From: Rhodococcus tibetensis | GTDB taxonomy: Bacteria > Actinomycetota > Actinomycetes > Mycobacteriales > Mycobacteriaceae | Assembly: GCF_024438035.1 (NCBI RefSeq) | Contig: NZ_JANFQF010000013.1 | Location: 123,993-187,992 of the forward strand | DNA: 64,000 nucleotides | Direction: 5' to 3' | Shown here: one piece after another, positions 1-8,556 of the stretch | Numbering within the stretch: position 1 is the first letter of the stretch | Layout of the letters: every line of letters starts with the position of its first letter | Notes under the pieces: generated by a model | Seen by the model: only the letters and a program-made list of their open reading frames with translations | Databases searched by the model: none | What the model was told of the DNA's origin: nothing | Program-made: the position numbers and the translations under genes

Positions 1-1
1 G

Positions 2-598
2 AGCGAGATCTTCACCGAACTCGACTCGGTCGTGACGGATCCGAATGCGGTGCTGGCGTCCAACACGTCGTCGATCCCGATCATGAAGCTGGGCATCGCC
101 ACGAAGTCGCCTGAACGGGTGATCGGCATGCACTTCTTCAACCCCGTGCCGGTGCTCCCACTCGTCGAATTGGTGACCACCCTCAAGACCAGCTCGACGG
201 TGTCCCAGCGGGCCGAAGCCTTCGCGAGCGATGTGCTGGGCAAGCAGGTCGTCCGTTCCGCAGACCGCTCCGGCTTCGTCGTCAATGCCCTGCTGGTGCC
301 GTACCTGCTCTCCGCCATCCGCATGGTGGAGTCGGGCTTCGCCACCAAGGAAGACATCGACAAGGCGACAGTGCTCGGTCTTGCACACCCGATGGGTCCG
401 CTCGCGCTGACCGACCTGGTGGGCCTGGACACAGTCAAGTCCATTGCCGACTCCATGTACGAGGAGTTCAAGGAGCCCCTGTACTCGGCACCGCCGCTGC
501 TGCTCCGCATGGTCGAGGCGGGACTCGTCGGCAAGAAGGCCGGCGCAGGCTTCTACGAATACGCCGAGAACGGCCGGGCCAGCAAGAAGGCAAGCTAG
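2..598 (+). CDS. 3-hydroxybutyryl-CoA dehydrogenase, C-terminal part (5' end outside window)
   Basis: The reading frame is open from the first bases, so only the C-terminal ~198 residues are present and the NAD-binding Rossmann half lies upstream of the window. Visible family signatures are the ASNTSSIPI segment, the HFFNPVPVLPLVE segment with the catalytic-type histidine, and the C-terminal domain (GFVVNALLVPYLLSA, AHPMGPLALTDLVGLD) ending in GKKAGAGFYEY. Family enzymes oxidise (S)-3-hydroxyacyl-CoA with NAD in the cytoplasm during beta-oxidation or butanoate metabolism. A paralogue lies at 31969-32829, so the two may serve different pathways. A hairpin follows the stop, suggesting the transcript ends here. 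Confidence 0.9.
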   Translation, partial: SEIFTELDSVVTDPNAVLASNTSSIPIMKLGIATKSPERVIGMHFFNPVPVLPLVELVTTLKTSSTVSQRAEAFASDVLGKQVVRSADRSGFVVNALLVPYLLSAIRMVESGFATKEDIDKATVLGLAHPMGPLALTDLVGLDTVKSIADSMYEEFKEPLYSAPPLLLRMVEAGLVGKKAGAGFYEYAENGRASKKAS

Positions 599-617
599 TA
601 GGTAGGTAGGCGACTAC

Positions 618-659
618 CCTGTGCGCCTTTCACGACCACGGTTGTGAGAGGCGCACAGG
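618..659 (+). terminator. Hairpin between the dehydrogenase and the metE-like gene
   Basis: A perfect 10-bp stem (CCTGTGCGCC, 618-627, with GGCGCACAGG, 650-659) encloses a further short TCAC/GTGA pairing. There is no U-tract. It most simply ends the upstream transcript. Because it lies only 56 bp before the metE-like ATG it could also be part of that gene's leader. I see no cobalamin-riboswitch B12-box. Confidence 0.5.
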
Positions 660-714
660 TGCATCGAGTCCCGGCATCTCCCGCCATCGGACTGAGCCCA
701 GAAAGGTCGACCGC

Positions 715-3009
715 ATGTCCAGCACCGCAACATACGGATCCAGCATCCTGGGGTATCCCCGCATCGGACCGCACCGCGAACTCAAGCGCGCCCTCGAGTC
801 CTACTGGCATGGCACGAGCACGAAGGAAGAACTCGTCGCCGTCGGGCGCGACCTGCAGGAAGAGACGTGGAGTGAGCTCGCCGCGACCGGTTTGACCCAG
901 GTCCCGGGCAACACGTTCTCCTACTACGACCACGTACTCGACAACGCGCTGCTGTTCGGTGCGGTGCCCGAGCGGTTCGCAGCACTCGAGAGCGAACTGG
1001 ACCCGCTGGACTTCTACTTCACGATGTGTCGCGGCCGGCCCGACTTCCCGCCCCTCGAATTGGTGCGGTTCTTCGGCACCAACTACCACTACCGCCAGCC
1101 CGAACTGGACGAGAACACCACCTTCGCTCTGCGTTCCGAGACGCTGCTGGACGAGTTCGAACGGGCAAAGGCGCGCGGAATCGAACTGCGTCCCGTTGTG
1201 CTCGGCCCCGTGTCGCTGTTGCTGCTGTCGAAGGTCGGGCCGACGTCCCGGCGGCACGGCTTCTCGCCGCTCGACCTGCTGGACGAGATCCTGCCGGCGT
1301 ACGAGCTGCTGTTCGAGCAGCTCGCGAAGGCCGGCGCCACGTGCGTCCAGCTCGACGAGCCGTCGTTCACCGAAGACCGCACACCCGACGAGTTGGCCGC
1401 ACTCACACGGGCCTACGACAAGCTGTCGCACGCACCGCTGCGTCCTCGCGTCCTCGTCACCGGCCCGTACGGCCACCTGGGTGAAGCACTCGCAATCCTC
1501 GCAGCGACCAAGGTCGAAGCTCTCGGCCTCGACCTCGTCAGCCACCGGATGAGCGCCGACGACCTGGCGAAGATCCCGGGCATCCGGCGCAAGCGTATCT
1601 ACGCCGGTGTGGTCGACGGCCGCAATGTGTGGAGGGTCGACCGGTACAACACGCTGACGTACTTGAATACGATCAAGGACGTCGTTCCGGATCTCGTGGT
1701 GTCGACTTCCACGTCGTTGCTGCACGTGCCCTACGACGTGTTGTCCGAGTACGACATCCAGGGTGACGTGGCCGACCGGCTGGCGTTCGCCAAGCAGAAG
1801 GTCGGCGAGGTCGTGTCGCTCGCCAAGGCCCTCACCGAGGGTCCGTCGGAGAGGTGGCGCAAACGGCCCACCTCCGTGCACTTCAAGCTCAAGCACGCCG
1901 TGCGCGCTCGGGTCAACGCCATCAAGTCGTCCGACCGTGCCCGTGTTCCGTACGAGGAGAGGCGCGTCGCTCAACAGGAGCGGCTGAATCTGCCCCTGGT
2001 TCCCGCGACGACGCTCGGCTCTTTTCCGCAGACGACCGAGATCCGTCAGGCTCGCTATGAGCTGGGGGAGGGACGCCTCGAGTGGGACGAGTACCACAAG
2101 CGGATTCGAGCCGAGATCGAGAACACCATCCGGTTGCAGGAAGACATCGGTCTGGACGTGCTGGTGCACGGCGAGCACGAGCGCAACGACATGATCCAGT
2201 ATTTCGCGGAGCTCCTCGAGGGCTACGCGTACACCCACAACGGCTGGGTGCAGGCATACGGCTCCCGGTGCACACGTCCGCCGATCCTCTACGGAGACGT
2301 GTCGAGGCCGAAGCCGATGACGGTCGAGTGGATCTCGTATGCACAATCCCTGACGGACAAGCCTGTCAAGGGCATGCTCACCGGTCCGGTGACGATGATC
2401 GCCCGGTCGTTCGTGCGGCAGGATCAGCCGTTATACGAAACGGCCGACCAACTGGCGTTGGTGATCCGCGACGAGATCGCCGATCTGGAAGCCGCGGGCA
2501 TCGCGATCATTCAGGTGGACGAGCCGGCCATCCGGGAGCTGCTGCCCCTGCGCGAAGACGGCCGGGAGGCGTATCTCGAGTGGGCGGTCGATGCGTTCCG
2601 TCTCGCCACCGGTGGTGCGAAGCCGGAGACGCAGATCCACACCCACCTCACCTACACGAGCCGCGCCTCGGTCGTCGATGCCATCGAACGCCTCGACGCG
2701 GACGTCACCGCCATCGTGGCCACCCGGTCCATCACCTGGGTGCTCGATGCCATCAAGGAGCGGGCTCTGACTCACGGAGTGGGTCCCGGTGTGTACGAGA
2801 GCCGGTCGGCGCGGATACCCGACATCGACGAGCTGGACGAACTGCTCACCGAGGCCAGTGAATCGGTCTCCCTGGAGCGGCTGTGGGCCAATCCCGACGG
2901 GGGTCTCAAGACCCGTCACTACTGGCAGCTCGAGCCCTCGCTGCGGAACCTCGTGGCGGCAGCGAGGCGGCTGCGCCGTCGGGCCGAGAAGGAAGAACTC
3001 GAAGACTGA
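715..3009 (+). CDS. MetE-family (cobalamin-independent methionine synthase) homologue lacking the zinc ligands
   Basis: A 764-residue protein of full MetE length. Both halves are recognisable: N-terminal ILGYPRIGPHRELK, and C-terminal TTLGSFPQT, HGEHERNDMIQYF and the catalytic-type QVDEPAIRELLPLR. Canonical MetE moves a methyl group from 5-methyltetrahydrofolate-polyglutamate to homocysteine bound to a zinc held by His, Cys, Glu and Cys. Here only the histidine (644) is kept: the Cys of HTHMCY is Thr646, the Glu is Val668, and the Cys of NPDCGLKTR is Gly729. The usual SCSLLH cysteine is also gone (STSLLH). The frame is intact and well conserved otherwise, so it is probably a paralogue with another role rather than the housekeeping synthase. 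The ATG at 715 follows AGAAAGG. Confidence 0.85.
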   Translation: MSSTATYGSSILGYPRIGPHRELKRALESYWHGTSTKEELVAVGRDLQEETWSELAATGLTQVPGNTFSYYDHVLDNALLFGAVPERFAALESELDPLDFYFTMCRGRPDFPPLELVRFFGTNYHYRQPELDENTTFALRSETLLDEFERAKARGIELRPVVLGPVSLLLLSKVGPTSRRHGFSPLDLLDEILPAYELLFEQLAKAGATCVQLDEPSFTEDRTPDELAALTRAYDKLSHAPLRPRVLVTGPYGHLGEALAILAATKVEALGLDLVSHRMSADDLAKIPGIRRKRIYAGVVDGRNVWRVDRYNTLTYLNTIKDVVPDLVVSTSTSLLHVPYDVLSEYDIQGDVADRLAFAKQKVGEVVSLAKALTEGPSERWRKRPTSVHFKLKHAVRARVNAIKSSDRARVPYEERRVAQQERLNLPLVPATTLGSFPQTTEIRQARYELGEGRLEWDEYHKRIRAEIENTIRLQEDIGLDVLVHGEHERNDMIQYFAELLEGYAYTHNGWVQAYGSRCTRPPILYGDVSRPKPMTVEWISYAQSLTDKPVKGMLTGPVTMIARSFVRQDQPLYETADQLALVIRDEIADLEAAGIAIIQVDEPAIRELLPLREDGREAYLEWAVDAFRLATGGAKPETQIHTHLTYTSRASVVDAIERLDADVTAIVATRSITWVLDAIKERALTHGVGPGVYESRSARIPDIDELDELLTEASESVSLERLWANPDGGLKTRHYWQLEPSLRNLVAAARRLRRRAEKEELED

Positions 3010-3021
3010 GTTCGAGCCGTC

Positions 3022-3058
3022 CATGCGGGGCCGTTGTCGTCGGACACGGTCCCGCATG
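3022..3058 (+). terminator. Hairpin after the metE-like gene
   Basis: Stem CATGCGGG-G-CCGT (3022-3034) pairs with ACGG-T-CCCGCATG (3046-3058), one G.T pair, with an 11-nt loop. It starts 13 bp after the stop codon and ends before the RBS of the next gene. There is no U-tract, as is common in high-GC actinobacteria. Confidence 0.55.
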
Positions 3059-3093
3059 TGCGTTCACTGATGCAACCAGGTAGGCATGTATGC

Positions 3094-4134
3094 ATGGTTA
3101 CCGCCGCAGCATATGCAGTGCCGTCCGCCGAGGGCGCCTTCGAGAAGACCACCATCGAACGCCGTGAGCTCGGACCGCTCGACGTTCTCATCGACATCAA
3201 GTTCGCGGGCATCTGTCACTCGGACATCCACACCGCCCGCAACGAGTGGGGTGGAACCCATTACCCCGTCGTCCCCGGCCACGAGATCGCCGGTGTGGTG
3301 ACCGCCGTCGGTTCCGAGGTGACCCGTCACCACGTGGGTGACCGCGTCGGAGTCGGCTGCTTCGTCGACTCCTGCGGTGAGTGCGACGCCTGCCGTGCCG
3401 ACGAGGAGCAGTACTGCGAGCGCCGGGTCACCGGTACCTACAACGCGCGCGGCCGCGACGGTCAGTGGACGCAGGGCGGATACTCGACGCACATCGTCGT
3501 GACGGAACGATTCGTCGTGTCCATACCCGACGCGCTGGACCTCGACGTCGCGGCGCCGTTGCTGTGTGCCGGAATCACCCTGTACTCACCACTCGCGCAC
3601 TGGGGCGCCCGCCCGGGCAAGAAGGTCGCCGTCATCGGCATGGGCGGCCTCGGACACGTCGGTGTGAAGATCGCACATGCGATGGGCGCCGAAGTCACGG
3701 TTCTGAGCCAGTCACTCGGCAAGAAGGAGGACGGGCTGAAATTCGGCGCCGATCACTACTACGCCACCTCGGATCCGGAGACGTTCAGAACGCTGCGCAG
3801 CCGGTTCGATCTCATCGTCAACACGGTGTCGGTGAACCTGGACATCGACGCGTACATGTCGATGCTCGCGATCAACGGAACCCTCGTCGAGCTGGGCCTG
3901 CCGGAGAAGCCGATCGAGGTGCGCGCGTTCAGTCTCGCCGCCAACCGGCGCAGTCTCGCCGGGTCGATGGTAGGCGGGATCGCCCAGACCCAGGAGATGC
4001 TGGACTTCTGCGCCCGGCACGGCATCGGCGCGGAGATCGAGGTGATCTCGGCGGACGAGATCGACGCAGCCTACGACCGCGTGGTGGCCAGCGACGTGCG
4101 GTACCGGTTCGTGATCGACGTGGCAACGATCTGA
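3094..4134 (+). CDS. Zinc-dependent NAD(P) alcohol dehydrogenase (cinnamyl-alcohol-dehydrogenase-like MDR)
   Basis: A medium-chain dehydrogenase/reductase of 346 residues. The catalytic zinc region (GICHSDIH, then PGHEIAGVV) is followed by a structural zinc loop with four cysteines ([15 protein letters not shown]) and the Rossmann motif [11 protein letters not shown]. The arrangement resembles the YahK/AdhC/CAD group, which reduces aldehydes to alcohols with NADPH. The ATG at 3094 is preferred over the upstream ATG at 3034 because AGGTAGG lies just before it and the earlier start falls inside the metE hairpin. The gene converges on sigF; the two stops are one base apart. The physiological substrate is unknown. 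Confidence 0.88.
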   Translation: MVTAAAYAVPSAEGAFEKTTIERRELGPLDVLIDIKFAGICHSDIHTARNEWGGTHYPVVPGHEIAGVVTAVGSEVTRHHVGDRVGVGCFVDSCGECDACRADEEQYCERRVTGTYNARGRDGQWTQGGYSTHIVVTERFVVSIPDALDLDVAAPLLCAGITLYSPLAHWGARPGKKVAVIGMGGLGHVGVKIAHAMGAEVTVLSQSLGKKEDGLKFGADHYYATSDPETFRTLRSRFDLIVNTVSVNLDIDAYMSMLAINGTLVELGLPEKPIEVRAFSLAANRRSLAGSMVGGIAQTQEMLDFCARHGIGAEIEVISADEIDAAYDRVVASDVRYRFVIDVATI

Positions 4135-4135
4135 C

Positions 4136-4933
4136 TCACGCCTCACCGAGCTGGTCGCGGAGCGACGCCAGCGTCTTCGCCAGCAGCCGGGAGACGTGCA
4201 TCTGGGAGATGCCGACGCGATCGGCGATCTGCGTCTGAGTCATGTTTCCGAAGAACCGGAGCATCAGGACGGTCCGCTCCCGTTCGGGCAGTGAATCGAG
4301 CAGAGGGCGTAGGGTCTCGTGGTTCTCCACTTCGTCCATCGCGGCGTCGTAGTCACCGATCGTCTCCACCATGGACAGTTCGCCGGACCGCTCGGACGAC
4401 GTGTTGTCCACGGAGACCGTTTGGTAAGCGTTGCCGGCGAGGAGGCCCTGCGCCACGTCCTCCTGATCGATGTGGAGATGGTCGGCCAGCTCGCTGACCG
4501 TGGGGGCGTGGCCGAGGGTCTGCGACAGCTCGGCCACCGCAAGACTCAGAGCCAGATGCAGTTCCTTCATGCGTCGCGGCACCCGCACTGCCCACCCGGT
4601 ATCGCGGAAATGCCGGCGTACCTCGCCCATGATGGTGGGAACCGCGAAGGAGACGAAGTCGGACCCGCGGGTGACATCGAAGCGGTCTACCGAATTGACG
4701 AGGCCGAGGCGCGCAACCTGCACCAGGTCGTCGTGCGCCTCGCCTCGCCCGTCGAATCGACGGGCAATGTGCTCCGCGAGGGGGAGGCAACGCGTCACCA
4801 ACGCGTCGCGCAGAACCCGTCGCTCAGGATCGTTCTCTTCGAGCGCGGCCTTCCGCTCGAACAGTGCTGCCACATCGTGATACTCGTCCGGCCAGCGCGC
4901 CGTCTGCCCCCCACCGCGAGTATCGGACGTCAC
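4136..4933 (-). CDS. sigF: RNA polymerase sigma factor, SigB/SigF (general stress) family
   Basis: A 265-residue group 3 sigma factor. Region 2 reads HDDLVQVARLGLVNSVDRF and FVSFAVPTIMGEVRRHFRD, region 3 includes VPRRMKELHL, and region 4 includes ERTVLMLRFFGNMTQTQIA with the helix-turn-helix GISQMHVSRLL. The start is the GTG at 4933, which overlaps the stop of the upstream anti-sigma gene in a GTGA, so the two are translationally coupled. Longer in-frame starts would run through the whole end of the anti-sigma gene. It directs RNA polymerase to stress promoters and is held inactive by the adjacent RsbW-type kinase. Confidence 0.93.
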   Translation of the reverse strand: MTSDTRGGGQTARWPDEYHDVAALFERKAALEENDPERRVLRDALVTRCLPLAEHIARRFDGRGEAHDDLVQVARLGLVNSVDRFDVTRGSDFVSFAVPTIMGEVRRHFRDTGWAVRVPRRMKELHLALSLAVAELSQTLGHAPTVSELADHLHIDQEDVAQGLLAGNAYQTVSVDNTSSERSGELSMVETIGDYDAAMDEVENHETLRPLLDSLPERERTVLMLRFFGNMTQTQIADRVGISQMHVSRLLAKTLASLRDQLGEA

Positions 4934-5364
4934 AGAATCGAGCCGTTCTTCACCTTGGTGAATTCCATGGTGGTGACGAATCCCGACGTGGGAGGGTCCG
5001 GCTCGTTTCGCATGTCGACGGAATCGGTCAGGGCATGGAGTACGTGCCAGCCGAACGAGCGCGGTCCGAGTGAATCGATGGTGGTGGTGGTGCTCGACAC
5101 GGCCACCCGCAGGGTGCCGTCGAGGTACTGCAGCCGGCACACCAGGACCGCGTCGGCCGTGGCACGGACGATCAACTGGGTACAGATCTCGTCCATGGCC
5201 AATTTGATGTCGGCGATGGAGTCGAGGTCGAAATCTTCGTGGATGGCAACGGTGGCTGCCAGGGCGCGCAATACGGAGAGCTGATCGGGCGTTGCTCGCA
5301 CGCGCAGTTCGACGACAGGATGAGTGTGATCCTGGTCGGGTTCGATTGTCTTGGCGATGGCCAT
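4930..5364 (-). CDS. rsbW: Anti-sigma factor, RsbW/UsfX-like ATPase-fold protein
   Basis: A 144-residue single-domain HATPase_c-type protein, as in anti-SigF factors. The N-box-like helix reads IADIKLAMDEICTQLI, with Gln where kinases usually have Asn, so it may bind the sigma factor without strong kinase activity. The later segment RSFGWHVLHALTDSV aligns with the G-box region. The start at 5364 is supported by GGAGGT just upstream and by the SigF-type promoter at 5462-5488, which overlaps the longer in-frame start at 5478. The gene is cotranscribed with sigF, and the STAS protein at 6478 is a plausible antagonist. Confidence 0.85.
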   Translation of the reverse strand: MAIAKTIEPDQDHTHPVVELRVRATPDQLSVLRALAATVAIHEDFDLDSIADIKLAMDEICTQLIVRATADAVLVCRLQYLDGTLRVAVSSTTTTIDSLGPRSFGWHVLHALTDSVDMRNEPDPPTSGFVTTMEFTKVKNGSIL

Positions 5365-5461
5365 GAGACCTCCGGGTCGGGCGTACCGGGTTGTCGGCGG
5401 GAGTGTGCCGGCTCGCGGTCGTGAAAAGTCAGGGTAGCGATCCGGAGACACCGCAGGTGGA

Positions 5462-5488
5462 ATACCGCAGAACAACACCGATCAAACC
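5462..5488 (-). promoter_or_regulatory. Candidate SigF-dependent promoter of rsbW-sigF
   Basis: On the minus strand GGTTT (5488-5484) is separated by 16 nt from CGGTAT (5467-5462). The mycobacterial SigF consensus is GGTTT-N15-17-GGGTAT, so there is one mismatch. It lies about 100 bp before the rsbW ATG and implies autoregulation of the operon. Confidence 0.6.
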
Positions 5489-5581
5489 AGTCCGTGCGGT
5501 ACGTATTCGCAGGTAATGTTGGCGGAGCGATGAGCGTTCCTCAAGCTCTCGACGGGGCATGTGGTCAGAGGAGACGAGTGG

Positions 5582-6277
5582 ATGCGGAACGACCTCCGGC
5601 GGCAGACTTCCACGAGCGTCGGCGCCCCCACGGACGCCGATCCCGTCACCGTGTCGCTCGAGGCGGTGCTGCGGCTTCTCGAGACACAAGACAGCGTCAT
5701 TACCCAGTTGGACACCCTGTGCAGGCAGGTGGTTCAGGCGTTCACCGGAGCGGAAACGGCCGCGATCACGCTGCTACGCGCGGCTGGGCCGGCCACCGTG
5801 GTCGCAACGTCGGATGAAGTTGCGCGCCTGCGCGAAGTCTCGCACAGCGATGCTGCCCAACCGAGTAGCTTCTTGTCGGTGCCGTTGAGAGACGGCGGCC
5901 CTCCAGCAGACCACCGGTCGGCGGGTGTCGAGATGCTGGGTGCCTTGAATCTCTACGGCACCCGTCCCCACGCGTTCGATGACATCGATCAGTCGGTGCT
6001 CGGGTTGTACGTGGATGCGGCGTCCGTCGCACTGCGTCATGCACGACGATGTGAAGAAGCGAGGAACCTGGTCCAACAGTTGCGGATCGCAAATGATTCG
6101 CGGGCCGTGATCGACCAGGCCAAGGGCATCGTCATGGCGTTGCGGGGCGTAGATGCCGGAGCTGCGTTCGACGTCCTCGTCGCGCGCTCGCAACAGGAAA
6201 ACGTAAAGTTGCGCGTGGTCGCCGAGCAAGTGGTGCAGGCCGTCGCGAGACACGCGCCCGTAGGTAACGCTTTGTAA
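5582..6277 (+). CDS. GAF-ANTAR domain regulator
   Basis: A 231-residue protein. A GAF sensory domain occupies about residues 30-165 (VVQAFTGAETAAITLL, FLSVPL, LGALNLYG). A C-terminal ANTAR domain follows (ANDSRAVIDQAKGIVMALRG and FDVLVARSQQENVKLR). ANTAR proteins bind paired RNA hairpins and prevent transcription termination. The ATG at 5582 has AGAGGAG at good spacing; a GTG at 5561 is possible. It is divergent from rsbW-sigF and precedes a STAS gene, so it probably belongs to the same stress circuit. The GAF ligand cannot be told. Confidence 0.88.
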   Translation: MRNDLRRQTSTSVGAPTDADPVTVSLEAVLRLLETQDSVITQLDTLCRQVVQAFTGAETAAITLLRAAGPATVVATSDEVARLREVSHSDAAQPSSFLSVPLRDGGPPADHRSAGVEMLGALNLYGTRPHAFDDIDQSVLGLYVDAASVALRHARRCEEARNLVQQLRIANDSRAVIDQAKGIVMALRGVDAGAAFDVLVARSQQENVKLRVVAEQVVQAVARHAPVGNAL

Positions 6278-6477
6278 TAGCTCACCTGCGCAGATGTCGC
6301 CAAGGGGATCTGTTATTTCCTTGTGACACATCACTGCCGGGAGTAGTCTCGAACCGAGGTTGAACACACAGCCGATGTCGGGAAGCGCTGCCGCAGCAGA
6401 CGGTGAGAGGTGTCCGAGGTCGGGTTTTGTCTGCAGGTGCTCCGCTTCCCCTCTCAATGTTCGAGATGGGGTGAGCC

Positions 6478-6945
6478 ATGTCTGTTGTTCCAGGGGTCCC
6501 AGAACCTGAATTGGCCTGTTCGGGCGCGGGGACGGGCGTCGACTACACACCGAAAGTAGTCCTTTCGGCGGTCTGTACCGCTCCGACACGCTGCGCGAGC
6601 GCAGAATTTCATTCCGAGCGAATAGGTTCGGGCGTGATGGTGGTCGGAGTGCGAGGTGACATCGACCTGTTCAGTGCACCCGTTTTCCATGAATACGTCT
6701 GCACCCGGATTTCGCCTGAGGGGCAATTCATCCTCGACATGTCGAAGGTCGACTTCATCGGGACGGCAGGACTGTCGGTTCTCGACAGCGTCCACGCATC
6801 GAACATCCGGGACGGGCGGCACTGGGCCATGATCTGCGGCCGTCCGCTGTATCGGCTGTTGCGGGCGGCAGGTCAGGAATCGAGCTACCCGTGCTTCTCG
6901 TCGGTCGACAGTGCGCTCGGGGCGTGGCACGGAAGAACTGCCTGA
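6478..6945 (+). CDS. STAS-domain anti-sigma factor antagonist
   Basis: A 155-residue protein with an N-terminal extension of about 50 residues and a STAS domain (VVGVRGDIDLFSAPVF, FILDMSKVDFIGTAGLSVLD). In RsbV/SpoIIAA proteins the partner kinase phosphorylates a serine in the D-x-x-x-S-A-G-L loop. Here that position is threonine (GTAGL), which is still phosphorylatable. It probably frees a SigF-type sigma factor by binding an RsbW-type protein; the nearest candidate is encoded at 4930-5364. About 200 bp separate it from the ANTAR gene; I found no clear SigF box in that gap. Confidence 0.85.
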   Translation: MSVVPGVPEPELACSGAGTGVDYTPKVVLSAVCTAPTRCASAEFHSERIGSGVMVVGVRGDIDLFSAPVFHEYVCTRISPEGQFILDMSKVDFIGTAGLSVLDSVHASNIRDGRHWAMICGRPLYRLLRAAGQESSYPCFSSVDSALGAWHGRTA

Positions 6946-6998
6946 CAGCGGCAGCGCGGCCTTCGAACGCAATTTTCGACGAGAACCGGCGCGGACGA

Positions 6999-8291
6999 TC
7001 AGTGCGCGCCCGTTCGGCTGGTTCGCGGGGGAGCGGAGACGCACCGTCCATAGGCGCGGAGTGTGTCGGTGGCGACACGATCCCACGAGTACCGGGCGCG
7101 GGCGCGGTCGCACCCTGCCATGCCGTAACCGGCGCGTAGAGCGTCGTCGTCGAAGATCTGCCGCAGCGCTTCCGCCAGGCGTACCGGGTTCCGGGGTGAG
7201 ATCAGCCGTCCCGTGATTCCGTCGACCACCGTGTCCCGCATACCGCCGACGGCGGAGGCGACCACTGGTGTGCCGCAGGCCATCGCTTCCAGAGGGACCA
7301 TGCCGAAAGGCTCGTACCACGGCGTACACACCACGGCGTCTGCGGAGCGCAGCAGCGACGGCATGACGTCGTGCCGAACGTGGCCGATGATCCGTACTCG
7401 TTTGCCCACCTTGGCGACACGTGCCAGGGACAGCAGTCGTGACGCTTCCGGATCGTCGGCCACCTGCTCGGCTGCAGGTCCGCCTGCAATCACCAGCTCG
7501 GTGTCCGGAAGGTGGGTGAGAGCCTCGATGGCGGTGTCGTAACCCTTACTCGGGGCGAGCCTGCCGACCATCACGATGCGATGACGCATCCCCTTGTCGT
7601 CGGCGCGACCGTCCGGGGTGAATTCCGCGACGTCGACACCGGAGGGAACCATCGAGGTGCGGGAACGCGGCAGACCGAGGTGTGCCAGTTCGAATACTTC
7701 GTCCGTACACGTCGCCACCACCCGGGTGGCTCCGCGGGCGATCAACTGCTCGAGGTGGACGCGATTGGACGGGCACGACACCGGGCCCTGGAATCGCTCC
7801 TCGACAACGCCGAGGGCGTGGAAGGTCTGCACGGTCGGGATACCGAGGAGTCGCGCCGCGAGCTGCGTCGCAATGCCCGACATCCAGTAGTGGGCGTGGA
7901 CGATGTCCGGCCTCTCGGCTTCCCATTCGTTCTTCAGGAAGTTGCCGAAACTTCCCATCAGCGGCAGTACTTCCGCTTCCGGCATCGGCTGGGGCGGACC
8001 GACCGGCACCTGTACGACCGTGTACCCGCTCGGCGTGGTGAAGCGGTCAGGGAGATCTTCGTCGGCGCGGCGCGTATAGACGGTGACGTCGTGGCCCTCG
8101 CGGGTGAGGGCAGCGGACAGTTCCGCCAAATGGATGCTCTGCCCGCCGACGTCACCGCCCGCATCGGTCAAGGGACCCGCGTTGCCGGAGATCATCGATA
8201 TCCGTAACCGCCGGGCCGTGACGAGATGGGTCGTTCTGATCGTTTGACCGATGCAGGAGTCGGGTCTCGGCTGGCGATGAGTGGCGGTCAT
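6999..8291 (-). CDS. GT4-family glycosyltransferase (MshA/sucrose-synthase-like)
   Basis: A 430-residue GT-B fold protein. The N-terminal acceptor domain carries GGDVGGQSIHLAELSAAL and DIVHAHYWMSG. The C-terminal donor domain carries IVMVGRLAPSKGYDTAIEAL and the E-x7-E signature EPFGMVPLEAMACGTPVV, which binds the nucleotide sugar. Members make glycosidic bonds with retention of configuration, for example in mycothiol, glycolipid or trehalose synthesis. Donor and acceptor are not predictable here. The first ~25 residues are not family-like and the RBS before 8291 is weak, so the true start may lie slightly downstream. Confidence 0.85.
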   Translation of the reverse strand: MTATHRQPRPDSCIGQTIRTTHLVTARRLRISMISGNAGPLTDAGGDVGGQSIHLAELSAALTREGHDVTVYTRRADEDLPDRFTTPSGYTVVQVPVGPPQPMPEAEVLPLMGSFGNFLKNEWEAERPDIVHAHYWMSGIATQLAARLLGIPTVQTFHALGVVEERFQGPVSCPSNRVHLEQLIARGATRVVATCTDEVFELAHLGLPRSRTSMVPSGVDVAEFTPDGRADDKGMRHRIVMVGRLAPSKGYDTAIEALTHLPDTELVIAGGPAAEQVADDPEASRLLSLARVAKVGKRVRIIGHVRHDVMPSLLRSADAVVCTPWYEPFGMVPLEAMACGTPVVASAVGGMRDTVVDGITGRLISPRNPVRLAEALRQIFDDDALRAGYGMAGCDRARARYSWDRVATDTLRAYGRCVSAPPRTSRTGAH

Positions 8292-8381
8292 GCCAGGGGA
8301 TTCCCGAACTGTGGGTTTGTAAACCGACCGGCTCCGACGCTGTCACAGGACAGGGTTCACGGGACCGGCCGGTGTCGCGAT

Positions 8382-8537
8382 CTAGTACCAGTGGCGCCTG
8401 CCGCCGACAGCGCGTCCGGTGGAGCCGAGGATCCACAGAATTGCACCGATCACCAGGAGAATGATGCCGAGAACCCAGAGCCAGTTGAGATTGGCCAGCC
8501 ATCCGATCAAGAGCAAGATCAACCCGAGCACGATCAT
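8382..8537 (-). CDS. Small two-helix membrane protein (DUF6131-like)
   Basis: A 51-residue protein: two hydrophobic stretches (residues 1-16 and 19-37, including LIGWLANLNWLWVLG) and a basic tail ending GGRRHWY. Small proteins of this pattern are common and uncharacterised in actinobacteria. The start at 8537 has GAGGAA five bases upstream. It sits just downstream of the DUF2231 gene on the same strand, 19 bp after its stop, so the two are probably cotranscribed. The function is unknown. Confidence 0.7.
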   Translation of the reverse strand: MIVLGLILLLIGWLANLNWLWVLGIILLVIGAILWILGSTGRAVGGRRHWY

Positions 8538-8556
8538 GACGTTCCTCGTTTCTTCC

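Noticed and set aside
600..612. Short GTAG tandem repeat after the first gene
   Set aside because: Only four units in non-coding DNA; too short to be meaningful.
599..714. Cobalamin riboswitch before the metE-like gene
   Set aside because: The leader is only about 115 bp and is occupied by a simple hairpin; no B12-box is visible.
595..2346. Long minus-strand open frame (583 codons) opposite the metE-like gene
   Set aside because: It is the mirror of a high-GC coding frame, has Arg/Val/Leu-rich low-information sequence and matches no family; the plus-strand gene is clearly real.
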